Assembly: GCF_000190575.1 (NCBI RefSeq)
Contig: NC_015164.1
Span: 1,302,001-1,366,000 of the forward strand
Reading direction: 5' to 3'
Source: Phocaeicola salanitronis DSM 18170
GTDB lineage: Bacteria; Bacteroidota; Bacteroidia; Bacteroidales; Bacteroidaceae
Length of the DNA: 64,000 nucleotides
Shown here: positions 8,771-17,206 of the stretch, in pieces
How positions within the stretch are numbered: position 1 is the stretch's first letter
Layout: each line of letters starts with the position of its first letter
The notes under the pieces: model-generated
Told to the model about the DNA's origin: nothing
Database searches by the model: none
What the model saw: the letters and a program-made list of their open reading frames with translations, nothing else
Program-made: the position numbers and the translations under genes

Positions 8771-9752
8771 GCTTCAGAAATCTGAAATACAAAAGATTGC
8801 CGCAGAACATAATTATACGGTCAATAATGTTGAAAAAGTCATTCGGCTGTCTTTTATTCTGAATGACCTGAATACGCATACGGAATTTAGAGGGAAATTA
8901 TTGCTAAAAGGAGGCACCGCCATCAATTTACTTGCCTTTGCCGAACCACCCAGACTCTCGGTTGACCTCGACTTGGATTTTGCGGAAAACATATCGAGAG
9001 AGCAGATGCTGGAGGAAAGGAACAAAATCAATCAGGCATTGATCCAATATTGCCAAGAGAACGATTATGAAGTTACACAGCGGAAATCATTCTCATTGGA
9101 CTCTTATTCTCTGTATTATATAACAGTAACAGGGAGTAAAGATAAGATAAAACTGGATATAAATTATCATAACAGGTGCCATATACTTCCCTATGTGATA
9201 ACTCAAATACCTTTTCCTTTTTCAGTAAAAGATGGTATGCTGAATGTTGCCCATTTAGCTATGCCGGAACTATTCGGTGGAAAAATCAAGGCGTTTTATG
9301 AACGTTGCAAGCCAAGAGATATCTATGATATATATTCTCTTGCCCAATCGAATATCCTATCAACTCCGGAAGAACGTGCCTTGCTCAGAAAATGCATCGT
9401 TTTTTACAGTACTTTGGGGAATCCGGACAATCCTCATCTTTTAAAACAGGATGTAAGGCATATTTTGAAAATGCCGTTTCAGGATGTCAAGGCACAACTA
9501 TTGCCGATGCTTCATATCAATGCGGGGAAATACCCAAAGGATGAAATAAATCATTGTGTAATAAACTATCTTTCTACACTGATGGCACTGGATGAAACAG
9601 AACAAAAGTACATAGATGAATTTTATAGAGGCAATTATTGTCCCGATTTGCTGTTTGATAATGAAACGGCCATTAAATTGCTTGACCATCCAGTAGCGTT
9701 ACGGACACAACAACAAATTATGAAGGACAAAGATGAAATCGAAAGCAACTAA
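8760..9752 (+). CDS. abiEii: AbiEii/AbiGii-family nucleotidyltransferase toxin
   Basis: A complete 330-residue protein. The nucleotidyltransferase signature LLKGGTAINLL is at about residues 48-58, followed by LSVDLDLDFAE with the catalytic acidic pair. A third acidic strand, IKLDINYH, and a PELFGGKIKAFYERCKPRDIYD segment with the conserved K and RD-YD follow. These are the standard AbiEii marks. The toxin is thought to modify tRNA or another nucleotide acceptor and stop growth during phage infection. It overlaps the antitoxin gene, as is normal for the pair. Confidence 0.9.
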   Translation: MKFELQKSEIQKIAAEHNYTVNNVEKVIRLSFILNDLNTHTEFRGKLLLKGGTAINLLAFAEPPRLSVDLDLDFAENISREQMLEERNKINQALIQYCQENDYEVTQRKSFSLDSYSLYYITVTGSKDKIKLDINYHNRCHILPYVITQIPFPFSVKDGMLNVAHLAMPELFGGKIKAFYERCKPRDIYDIYSLAQSNILSTPEERALLRKCIVFYSTLGNPDNPHLLKQDVRHILKMPFQDVKAQLLPMLHINAGKYPKDEINHCVINYLSTLMALDETEQKYIDEFYRGNYCPDLLFDNETAIKLLDHPVALRTQQQIMKDKDEIESN

Positions 9753-9767
9753 TTTTTCAGATTGTCA

Positions 9768-10018
9768 TTGCCATATCAACAAGATTTTGTATATTTGCCA
9801 AACGGAATAAGGCAAATTCCTAACAGAAGAATATAGAGGCTATATAGGTGCAAAATCGGGGACCTTTTTCAGATATGGTTTTACAACTTACTGAATATCA
9901 AATATTAAATTTGAGGTGGTTAGTCCCGTCCGCACCGCAAGGCTTCAGAGACATCTGAAAGCCAGCGAATGACAAAGTCCACAAAATCAATGATTTGTGG
10001 GCTTTGTTTTTTCTTTTT
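9768..10018 (+). ncRNA. Candidate small RNA with promoter and terminator
   Basis: A promoter candidate (TTG 9768-9770, 19-bp spacer, TATATTTG 9790-9797) is followed about 175 bp later by a strong terminator: 9973-9985 (CAAAGTCCACAAA) pairs with 9994-10006 (TTTGTGGGCTTTG), then a T run to 10018. No open frame lies between. Transcript identity is unknown. The stretch near 9912-9940 looks a little like a tRNA T-arm end but does not fold as one, so it could also be an old attachment site. Confidence 0.4.
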
Positions 10019-10390
10019 AGAGTCACTCTGAAGACAAACAAATTCCCCAAACAGACAAAGTTGAGTTACCAAATCGAGCATTTCAAAAGCAAGATTGTAA
10101 TAATTAACGTAACTCACTGAACCACACGTGCAAACTTCCCTATTCCTCAGTTCGCTGCCAAGTGGCAAAAATGCAAAATATGGCGGATGTACGCAGACTT
10201 TCCGTTACGAATACATTACCTGTTTACTATAAAAGAGGGTGCTCTTTTTGCTCTGATAACAAGCTACCAGACAACGGTTTGAACAGAATGTATCAGAGAT
10301 TTGCAACGAACAGGTGAAAATAATGGCTTGACGGATTTTCCTGCACCCGTCCGCAGTGTTTTGCAAAAGGATGATTAGCTCTGAACAATG
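10019..10390. other. Gap without a supported gene
   Basis: Only a 48-codon open frame at 10171-10317 was noticed, with no recognisable family. The segment borders the integrase pair and may hold attachment or arm-binding sites, but I cannot define them. Confidence 0.3.
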
Positions 10391-10398
10391 TAGTTTTG
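10391..10398 (+). promoter_or_regulatory. -7 element for the tandem integrases
   Basis: TAGTTTTG matches TAnnTTTG. It places the transcript start near 10405, which favours the ATG at 10420 as the integrase start over the TTG at 10396. Confidence 0.4.
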
Positions 10399-10419
10399 CG
10401 AACAAAAAAAGAGCTGATT

Positions 10420-11700
10420 ATGAACGAACTGAAAGTAACATTCTACCTGAAAAAGAACGAGGAAAGAACCGACGGGACGATACCCATCTTGGGACGAATC
10501 CGCATCGGCAAGTCAATGGTGCAGTTCAGCACCAAGGTGTATGTCATCCCCACCCTGTGGGATGTTAAGTCGGGCAGAGCTGTGGGAAAGAGCAAACCTG
10601 CCGCTACCGTGAACAAGGAACTTGACAGAATTTCACTGGACATCCATTCCGCCTGCAAAGATTTGCTGGCGAAAAAGGAAAACGTATCGGCGCTGGAAGT
10701 CAAGAACGCTTTTCAAGGCATATCTTCCGAGCAGGAAACGCTAATCTCCCTTTACGAGAAGTGCAACGACAATTTTTATAAGAAGGTAGGCATAAACCGT
10801 AAATTGGCGACCTACAAACAGTATTGCGTGGCATTGAACCACCTGAAGGACTTTCTCCGACAGAAGTACAACGTGAGGGACTTGCCGTTCCAATCGCTCA
10901 ATCCGGCTTTTGTATCCGCATACGACTTATACCTGCGTTCCGACCTCAAAATCGGACGTGCCAGCGTGACAAGGATGATGGGATACCTGCACCGTGTGCT
11001 GAAATCCGCCATCAACAACGGTCATTTAAGGCAGGACCCTTTTGCAGGCTATACGTTTGACTATGTCCCCATTGTCCCCAAGTTCCTGTCGGAAAAGGAA
11101 CTGAAACGGATGATAACCACACCGCTGCCCAAATCCAACCTGAACCTTGTGCGTGATGTATTCCTCTTTTCGGCGTTCACCGGCATCTCGTTCAGCGACC
11201 TGCGCAACCTGACGGTAAAGAACCTCGCGCAAGCGGAAGACGGCACTTGGTGGATTCACAGCGCACGGCAGAAGACCGGAACACCATTTCACGTACCCCT
11301 GTTGGAATTGCCGCTTGAACTCATCGGCAAATACCGTGGCATTGCCAAGGCGGACAGGCTGTTCCCAATGTACAGTTGCAGCAAGACAAACATATACCTG
11401 AAAAAGATTGCGGAAATATGCCAAATCAAACGCCGGGTGACCTTCCATCAGGCACGCCATACCTATGCCTCAGTAATCACTCTCTCTCAAGGAGTTCCGC
11501 TTGACACGGTACGTGAACTGATGGGACACCGCGACTGGAGAGCCACCCGAATCTACGCCCATCTGACTTATGATAAAGTAAATGAGGATATGAGCAAGCT
11601 GCAAAAGCGAATAACAGATAAATTCAAGCTGGCAGAAGATGAACATGCAGAAACCGTCATACGGAAAGAAGTCAAACACGCTAAAAGAATGAAACCATGA
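10420..11700 (+). CDS. Tyrosine recombinase / integrase (first of a tandem pair)
   Basis: About 426 residues. The N-terminal arm-binding part (VTFYLKKNEERTDGTIPILG) and the core-binding SAM-like domain are followed by the catalytic domain, with FTGISFSDL (box I), HQARHTYASVITLSQGVPL (HxxR box), MGHRDW and the tyrosine in RIYAHLTYDKV. In box I a serine stands where most family members have arginine, as is known for the CTnDOT integrase. It overlaps the next integrase gene by four bases (ATGA), so the two are translated together and probably act jointly in excision and integration of a mobilizable element. Confidence 0.9.
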   Translation: MNELKVTFYLKKNEERTDGTIPILGRIRIGKSMVQFSTKVYVIPTLWDVKSGRAVGKSKPAATVNKELDRISLDIHSACKDLLAKKENVSALEVKNAFQGISSEQETLISLYEKCNDNFYKKVGINRKLATYKQYCVALNHLKDFLRQKYNVRDLPFQSLNPAFVSAYDLYLRSDLKIGRASVTRMMGYLHRVLKSAINNGHLRQDPFAGYTFDYVPIVPKFLSEKELKRMITTPLPKSNLNLVRDVFLFSAFTGISFSDLRNLTVKNLAQAEDGTWWIHSARQKTGTPFHVPLLELPLELIGKYRGIAKADRLFPMYSCSKTNIYLKKIAEICQIKRRVTFHQARHTYASVITLSQGVPLDTVRELMGHRDWRATRIYAHLTYDKVNEDMSKLQKRITDKFKLAEDEHAETVIRKEVKHAKRMKP

Positions 11701-13004
11701 AACAGGATAAGAAGACCACTTACAATACTTTCGCAGTATTGTTCTATATCAACCGTCAGAAAGTGAAAAAGAACGGTCTGTGTCCGCTTATGGGCAGGAT
11801 TTCCATCAACACCGAAGTCGCACAGTTCTCCACGAAAATGGAGGTGCAGCCTGATTTGTGGGATGCCAAGGCATACCGTCTGACAGGCAAAAGCCGTACC
11901 GCCAAAGAGACCAATGCCAAGATAGACAGGCTTGAAGAGGATATACGACGTTATTACAAAGAAATTCTTGACGAACAGGGGTATATCACAGCGGAGCTTG
12001 TCAAGAATGCCGTGAACGGCATCGGGTTGCATAAACGAAAATTGTTGGAGTTGTACCGCGAGTATATGGAAGATTATGCCAAACGTATAGGTATCAACCG
12101 TGCTCCCGGCTCCTTAAAAGGACATAAGGCTTCTTACAAGACACTTCAAAAATTTGTAAATGACTGCTATGGCTTGGAGGACATACCATTGAAACAACTT
12201 GACTATTCGTTCATAGAGAAATATGACAATTTCCTGCGGACGGGTATGGGGTATTCCGTTGCTACCGTGGAGGGATATATAATCAAGCTGAAAACCATGA
12301 CACGGACAGCACTGGCACAAGGTACAATCCGGTACAACCCGTTTGCATCGTTCATTCCCGAAAAGGCATTACGGAGACATCGCCACCTGACAATGGATGA
12401 GTTACAGAAGCTGATGAACACCCCCATTCAGGACAAGTTCCTGTGCCGTATGCGTGACTTGTTCATCTTCAGCACCTTCACTGGCATCTCATACATTGAT
12501 ATGTGTAATCTGAGTATGGGAAATGTAAGCAAGGACACAAAGGGCAACCTTTGGCTAAAATTTAAACGGCAGAAAACCAAGAGTGAATGTGTAATACGCC
12601 TGCTTGACATTCCACGTAGGATTATGGAGAAATACGAGGGAGAGCGTATCGGGAATAAACTCTTTAATATGCCGTGTCGTTCAGCCCTGACCAACAATAT
12701 GCCGAAACTTGCAAAACTCTGTGGCATAGAACGTCGGCTTACCTACCATATGGCAAGGCATAATTTCGGAACTCTGATTACTCTCTCTCAGGGAGTTCCG
12801 TTGGAAACCGTATGCCAGATGATGGGGCACAAGAACATGAGTACCACCCAAATCTATGCCCGTCTGACCCATCAGAAAGTGGACGAAGACATAAAGAAGC
12901 TGACCAAACGCATCGGAAGCAAATTCCAGATGCCCGAATGGAACAAGGATAAGGAAAACATCAAAAACATACATTATGGAACGAGGAATTATTACAATCA
13001 CTGA
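11697..13004 (+). CDS. Tyrosine recombinase / integrase (second of a tandem pair)
   Basis: A complete 435-residue protein of the same build as its neighbour: arm-binding N-terminus, then FTGISYIDM (box I with Tyr/Ile, no Arg), MARHNFGTLITLSQGVPLE with HxxR-type residues, MMGHKNMSTT and the catalytic tyrosine in QIYARLTHQKV. The pair are diverged paralogues. Tandem overlapping integrases of this kind are a hallmark of certain Bacteroidetes integrative elements. Confidence 0.9.
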   Translation: MKQDKKTTYNTFAVLFYINRQKVKKNGLCPLMGRISINTEVAQFSTKMEVQPDLWDAKAYRLTGKSRTAKETNAKIDRLEEDIRRYYKEILDEQGYITAELVKNAVNGIGLHKRKLLELYREYMEDYAKRIGINRAPGSLKGHKASYKTLQKFVNDCYGLEDIPLKQLDYSFIEKYDNFLRTGMGYSVATVEGYIIKLKTMTRTALAQGTIRYNPFASFIPEKALRRHRHLTMDELQKLMNTPIQDKFLCRMRDLFIFSTFTGISYIDMCNLSMGNVSKDTKGNLWLKFKRQKTKSECVIRLLDIPRRIMEKYEGERIGNKLFNMPCRSALTNNMPKLAKLCGIERRLTYHMARHNFGTLITLSQGVPLETVCQMMGHKNMSTTQIYARLTHQKVDEDIKKLTKRIGSKFQMPEWNKDKENIKNIHYGTRNYYNH

Positions 13005-13350
13005 AAACGGGGCGGTCACGATGCCGACCGCTCCCGTATGGATGACGCAACAGGAAATATGCGATGCGTTCAATATGTTCGGTTACGACATCCGCAAGGC
13101 TGTACACGCCATTTACAAAAACATGGAGTTGTTGGAAAGCGAAACGAAGCGGTACATCAGGCAGGACAACGGGATAAACTATGATGTGTATAGCCTTGAA
13201 ATGGTGATAGCCGTTTCCTTCAAGTTGAGAAGTCGGGAGAGTATGGCTTTCCGGCGGTTCATCATGGACAAACTCTGTTCTTTCAATAGAGGAAATTCCA
13301 TCCATTTGTTCTTTTCGCTATCCGATACCCATTCACAATGCACGTGTTAG
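12976..13350 (+). CDS. RhuM-like / small DNA-binding protein
   Basis: A 124-residue protein whose start overlaps the integrase end by 29 bases. Residues 16-80 (WMTQQEICDAFNMFGYDIRK, then YDVYSLEMVIAVSFKLRS) match the general pattern of RhuM-family proteins: a winged-helix-like TQQEIAD segment then Y-YSLE-II-V-Y-V-S. The last 25 residues look unrelated to that pattern and the tail may have been altered. It may regulate the integrase operon. The family call is moderately sure; function is inferred. Confidence 0.6.
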   Translation: MERGIITITENGAVTMPTAPVWMTQQEICDAFNMFGYDIRKAVHAIYKNMELLESETKRYIRQDNGINYDVYSLEMVIAVSFKLRSRESMAFRRFIMDKLCSFNRGNSIHLFFSLSDTHSQCTC

Positions 13351-13376
13351 AATGAAGCGAAACGACCTTCCTGTAC

Positions 13377-13431
13377 AGAGAAAGCCGATGGTCGGACAGT
13401 TATCCTGCCGCCATCGGCTTTCTCTGTTTTT
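13377..13431. terminator. Bidirectional terminator between convergent genes
   Basis: A perfect 15-bp inverted repeat (13377-13391 with 13411-13425, AGAGAAAGCCGATGG) is followed by GTTTTT. It separates the plus-strand integrase operon from the minus-strand excisionase-like genes. Confidence 0.8.
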
Positions 13432-13443
13432 GCATATGTCTAA

Positions 13444-13746
13444 TCACGTATCCAAGCGGTAGGCGTTCCGATACCCACTCATCACCATTTTTTCGATGTC
13501 AGACTCCTTGTACAGAATTTTTCCGCCTAACTGGTAGTAGGACACTATCCCATTGTTGCGGTAGTCCTGCAAGGTGCGTCGGCTCACCTTGAGCCATGCC
13601 GACACTTCCTTGTCCGTCAGGAATTGTTCGTTACTTGACGAGGCCTTATGGCTTGCGTCCATTCTTTCGATGCCTTCGAGCAGAGCATCCAGTTGTCCGA
13701 TGAAGCCGACCTCCAGTTCACGGTCGGCAAGAATCAAGTCGTTCAT
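13444..13746 (-). CDS. Excisionase-like helix-turn-helix protein
   Basis: A 100-residue protein with a MerR-type HTH near residues 42-85: FLTDKEVSAWLKVSRRTLQ, DYRNNGIVSYYQLGGKILYK, ESDIEKM. This is the standard Bacteroidetes excisionase / HTH_17 arrangement found beside integrases. It lies 41 bp downstream of a second gene of the same type, and the two probably form a small operon controlling excision or mobilization. Confidence 0.82.
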   Translation of the reverse strand: MNDLILADRELEVGFIGQLDALLEGIERMDASHKASSSNEQFLTDKEVSAWLKVSRRTLQDYRNNGIVSYYQLGGKILYKESDIEKMVMSGYRNAYRLDT

Positions 13747-13787
13747 AATTTACAGTGGATTTAGTGGTTGTACATTGTGTTGTCTGA

Positions 13788-14099
13788 TTAGATGCTACAG
13801 CCACGATAGGCTGCATCCTTACGTCTGTCCTCCACAAGCCGGACGATGCGCTGTACATCCTCCGGCTTGTAGAAAATCTTATGCCCGATTTGCGAGTAAG
13901 CCAGTGTTCCGTTATCGCGGAGCGTCTGCAAGGTGCGCGGACTGATGCGCAACTGTTGGCAGACCTCCTGGTTGTCCATCCAACGGCTGAGCCGTTTTCC
14001 CTCCCTTTTGCAAAGGATTTCATTTACCCGGTCGGACAGGCGGTTGAGCTTGCCGACCATTTCTTCGTACTTTTCTTTCGAAATAATTACTACATTCAT
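13788..14099 (-). CDS. Excisionase-like helix-turn-helix protein
   Basis: A 103-residue paralogue of the next gene, with a short N-terminal helix followed by the HTH_17 signature WMDNQEVCQQLRISPRTLQ, LRDNGTLAYSQIGHKIFYK and PEDVQRIV. By comparison with other Bacteroides mobile elements it may bind the attachment or transfer region and act in excision and transfer-gene control. It is divergent from the DUF3408 mobilization gene across a 546-bp gap. Confidence 0.82.
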   Translation of the reverse strand: MNVVIISKEKYEEMVGKLNRLSDRVNEILCKREGKRLSRWMDNQEVCQQLRISPRTLQTLRDNGTLAYSQIGHKIFYKPEDVQRIVRLVEDRRKDAAYRGCSI

Positions 14100-14645
14100 G
14101 TCTTATACTGATTTTAGTGTTAATAATCCGTTTTGCCTGCAAAGTAAATCCGTTGTTCGCATGGAACAATGGAATTGCAATGAGGTGGCAGCTTGTGGCA
14201 GCAGGTGGTCGGGAGTGGCGTTATCCGTCGAACCCGTGACGTCTGTTCCAAGCGTCCGTGATGCAAAGAAAAGCGAAGTCCGGCATAATCCGACCACTTC
14301 ACATCTGCGTGGCAGCATTTGGCGTCGGTGTGGTAGCCTGTGGCGTTCTTCGGATTCCTATACTTCTTGAAAGGAGCTTCATCTGTTTCACGCCAAGCCA
14401 TGTCCTTAAATCTGTTCCAACCATTCCAATTAAGCCCTTAAAAATCCTAATGCCATTTCTCGCACAATGGCAAAACGATGCAGCACGCACCGTTCCGACA
14501 ATGCGTAAAGTGCAAAACCATACATTGTTGCCACAGTCCGCCCATTCGTTTGACAGCCTGCAATACAGCCATTTCCTTTGCAACTGATAATCGGTCAAAT
14601 GTGCGCACAACGACCCACATTGTTAAACACTAAATTCAAACATGT
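14100..14645. other. Intergenic region between excisionase-like and mobilization genes
   Basis: No credible coding frame is seen on either strand. It lies between divergent operons and so should hold both promoters. It is rich in short GTGGCAGC/GGCAGCA-like words (14189-14205, 14308-14316), possibly protein-binding sites, but I could not define a repeat unit. Confidence 0.3.
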
Positions 14646-15053
14646 ATGAAGAAGAATTTAAGCAGCCAGAGCATGGATGCAGCATTACAGGATTTTTTAG
14701 GCAACAAGCCGAGTATGGAAACACCGAAGCCCGACGCACAACCTGCCGACACGCAGGAACAGGCAAGTGGGGCTGTGCCGGAACAAGTGGATGAAACTCC
14801 GCAGGTGGTACGCCGCATCAGCGGCAAACAACGCCGGGCATCGTTGGAGGAATACAAGGAGGAATTTCTCCACGTTCCGTCCATCGAAGACCGTAAGCCC
14901 GTATTCCTCAGCCGCAGCACGCGCGATGCCCTTGACCGCATCGTCCGCATGTTCGGCGAACGGCGGATGAGCGTGTCGGGACTGGTGGAAAATATCACCC
15001 GGCAGCACCTTGCCATCTACGGGGAGGACATCGAGGCATGGCGTAAACTCTGA
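14646..15053 (+). CDS. DUF3408-type mobilization accessory protein
   Basis: A 135-residue protein with a low-complexity acidic/Gln/Pro N-terminus and a compact basic C-terminal domain (KPVFLSRSTRDALDRIVRMF, RMSVSGLVENITRQHLAIYG). This matches DUF3408-type proteins encoded beside relaxases on Bacteroides mobilizable and conjugative elements, which have a ribbon-helix-helix-like DNA-binding fold. It is the first gene of the second mobilization module and is followed by the oriT-like structure. Confidence 0.75.
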   Translation: MKKNLSSQSMDAALQDFLGNKPSMETPKPDAQPADTQEQASGAVPEQVDETPQVVRRISGKQRRASLEEYKEEFLHVPSIEDRKPVFLSRSTRDALDRIVRMFGERRMSVSGLVENITRQHLAIYGEDIEAWRKL

Positions 15054-15071
15054 GAATTAAGGGGCTAATTG

Positions 15072-15195
15072 ACGGGATGTAGTTCGGAGTTACTCTGAAC
15101 CAGTCCAACGGAGTTTTGAGGGGAGCAAGTTTGTGTTTCGGGCATACCGAAACCGCCTGCTCCCACTCCGAAACTCCGTGGAAGCTACATCCCGT
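15072..15195. other. Candidate oriT: four-tier nested inverted repeat
   Basis: Four stems nest inside one another: 15072-15082 with 15185-15195 (ACGGGATGTAG), 15108-15116 with 15171-15179 (ACGGAGTTT), 15121-15127 with 15158-15164 (GGGAGCA) and 15136-15141 with 15147-15152 (TTTCGG). The structure fills the gap between the DUF3408 gene and the mobC-like/relaxase operon, where an origin of transfer is expected. A structured RNA leader is the alternative. Confidence 0.5.
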
Positions 15196-15235
15196 TGGTC
15201 TAATGGGTATCCGTATTATAAACAGTAACAAACGT

Positions 15236-15601
15236 ATGGAGCATAAGCAAAAAACAGTAAGAAGAAACAAGGGAGGTCGCCCCAAGAAAGGAGCGGCAGA
15301 CAAGCTGAAATACCGCCTCACGGTGAAGATGGCGACATCGGACTACTATACGCTGAAAGGCAAGGCACGGGGTGCGGGCATATCCGCCGGGGAGTTCCTG
15401 CGCCGTTGCATGAGGGACGGGCAGGTGAAGGAACGGCTCACGCCGGAACATACTGGTTACGTCCGCCAACTCTGCGGCATGGCGAACAACCTGAACCAGC
15501 TTGCGCACAAGGCGAACGCCGCGGGTTTCGTCACGGTGAGGATGGAGTGCCGCATACTCGTGGCACGGATTGAAGAACTTCTTAACCTTATCCTCCTATG
15601 A
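15236..15601 (+). CDS. MobC-like relaxosome accessory protein
   Basis: About 121 residues from the ATG at 15236 (MEHKQKTV); the longer frame from 15116 runs through the oriT-like hairpin and is not preferred. After a basic N-terminus (RRNKGGRPKKG), the core LKYRLTVKMATSDYYTLKGK and the AGISAGEFLRRCMRDG segment show the ribbon-helix-helix and MobC pattern, ending with GMANNLNQLAHKAN. MobC proteins bind oriT and help the relaxase open the strand. The stop overlaps the relaxase start by four bases. Confidence 0.85.
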   Translation: MEHKQKTVRRNKGGRPKKGAADKLKYRLTVKMATSDYYTLKGKARGAGISAGEFLRRCMRDGQVKERLTPEHTGYVRQLCGMANNLNQLAHKANAAGFVTVRMECRILVARIEELLNLILL

Positions 15602-16536
15602 TAGCTAAAATCGTAAAGGGAAGCAGTTTCAAGGGTGTGGTGAACTACATTCTTGACAAGGAAAAGGACGCTAAAATTCTTGTCTGTGACGGTCTGTTTG
15701 CCGAGGACAAGGACACGATAGCCATGAGCTTCGAGGCACAATCGAAGATGAATCCAAAGGTTACGAAGCCCGTCGGACACATCTCGTTGGCTTTCTCCAA
15801 GGAGGACGAACACCGCCTGACCGACCGCACAATGGCTGGAATAGCGTTGGAATACCTGAAGGAAATGGGAATAACCGACACGCAGATTCTCATCGTGCGC
15901 CACTTTGACAAGGAGCATCCGCATGTACACATAGCGTTCAACCGAATCGCCAATAATGGCAGGACAATTAGCGACCGCAACGAGCGGATACGCAGCGCAC
16001 GCATCTGCAAGGAGATTACAAGGAAGTACAGCCTTTATCTCGGCAGCGGCAAGGAACAGGTGAAACGACACCGCCTGAAAGAGCCGGACAAGACCAGGTA
16101 CGGGCTTTATACTATCCTTAAATCGGAGGTTTCAAGGTGCGGAAACTGGCGGCAATTAGCCGCTAATCTGAAGAAACAGGGCGTGGATATGCGGTTCAAG
16201 TACAAAGGTAAGTCGGACGAGGTGCAGGGTGTAGTTTTCACCATGAACGGCTATTCGTTCAGCGGTTCCAAGATTGACAGGCGGTTCAGCTATTCCAAGA
16301 TAGATGCGGCATTGGAACGGAACAGACGTACCGAGCGAATGGAAATGCAACGGTCTTCGCACCATGAAGAACTGCCCACGTTTCAACCTGAATCAAGGGG
16401 CAACGATGATTTGTACAACAGCTCGATTGGTCTTTTCATGCCGGACAATGCAAACGCTCAGGCGGATGAAAACTATTTTGAGGAAGAATTAAAACGCAGG
16501 AACAAGAAAAAGAAACAACGTAAAATAAGATTCTAA
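15598..16536 (+). CDS. Relaxase / mobilization nuclease (MOBP type)
   Basis: A complete 312-residue protein. The N-terminus MIAKIVKGSSFKGVVNYIL is typical of the relaxase family, with the metal-binding triad in RHFDKEHPHVHIAFNRI at about residues 101-117. It would nick its own oriT, probably the nested structure upstream, during mobilization. The C-terminal third is basic and ends in a Lys/Arg-rich run. It is translationally coupled to the mobC-like gene. Confidence 0.92.
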   Translation: MIAKIVKGSSFKGVVNYILDKEKDAKILVCDGLFAEDKDTIAMSFEAQSKMNPKVTKPVGHISLAFSKEDEHRLTDRTMAGIALEYLKEMGITDTQILIVRHFDKEHPHVHIAFNRIANNGRTISDRNERIRSARICKEITRKYSLYLGSGKEQVKRHRLKEPDKTRYGLYTILKSEVSRCGNWRQLAANLKKQGVDMRFKYKGKSDEVQGVVFTMNGYSFSGSKIDRRFSYSKIDAALERNRRTERMEMQRSSHHEELPTFQPESRGNDDLYNSSIGLFMPDNANAQADENYFEEELKRRNKKKKQRKIRF

Positions 16537-16538
16537 AT

Positions 16539-17201
16539 ATGGATAATAATGAAGTATATGCACTCTTCGAGGACATCAAGAATGACCTCAAGGGTATCAA
16601 CGGAAAGTTGGAGAACAGTCCCAAAGTAACAAATGACCAGTCAGGCGGACAGCCTCCGACGGTGGACTTGACACCCATAAAGGTGATGTTCGATAGTTCC
16701 GCAAAGGAGCATCAGGCAGAGACCAAAGCCATGTTGACCAAGTTCGCGGAAGCGGAAGTTTACGCGTCGAACAGGATTCTGCACTTGTTACGGAATTTGA
16801 AAGAGTCGTTTGCCCTAAGTTCGGAAGAACGAGATACCGAGCCGCAGGAACATATCCACCGCCACAGCTTTGACATCCGGTCAAGCAAGGTATTTTCTCT
16901 TTTGGTCGGCATGGGCATCGTGTGCAGCCTTTCCATCTGGGGAAACATCGAGCTATGGAAATCCAAACAGCAATATGCGGACGATGCGTTGAAGTTCCGT
17001 GTCATCCGTTCATGGGGAGGCTGCAATGCCAATCATATTCTTTGGCTGAATGACGTGTTCGACATCCACCGCAACGAAGAAACCATTGACTGGATACGAC
17101 AGGAAGCTGACGGCTACGACAAAGGGTTAAAGACCTTGTCGGACAGTCTGATGCAGGAGAAATTGAAAGTGACACGAATAAATAGTAATAACAAAAAGTA
17201 A
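16539..17201 (+). CDS. Membrane protein in mobilization operon, unknown function
   Basis: A 220-residue protein beginning two bases after the relaxase stop. It has a soluble N-terminal half with predicted helices (residues 1-110), one hydrophobic segment at about residues 119-137 (VFSLLVGMGIVCSLSIWGN), and a C-terminal soluble part ending in a basic tail. Proteins of this layout commonly follow the relaxase in Bacteroides mobilizable elements. A coupling or transfer-accessory role is an inference from position only. Confidence 0.7.
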   Translation: MDNNEVYALFEDIKNDLKGINGKLENSPKVTNDQSGGQPPTVDLTPIKVMFDSSAKEHQAETKAMLTKFAEAEVYASNRILHLLRNLKESFALSSEERDTEPQEHIHRHSFDIRSSKVFSLLVGMGIVCSLSIWGNIELWKSKQQYADDALKFRVIRSWGGCNANHILWLNDVFDIHRNEETIDWIRQEADGYDKGLKTLSDSLMQEKLKVTRINSNNKK

Positions 17202-17206
17202 CGTGA

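Noticed and set aside
9912..9945. tRNA 3' end or attachment-site core
   Set aside because: GGTTAGTCCCGTCCGCACC resembles a T-arm end, but no matching acceptor, D or anticodon arms were found.
10171..10317. A 48-codon gene before the integrase pair
   Set aside because: No family, no clear start signal, and composition does not stand out from the gap.
15457..16071. A 204-codon frame opposite the relaxase
   Set aside because: Shadow of the relaxase and mobC-like genes; no motif of its own.
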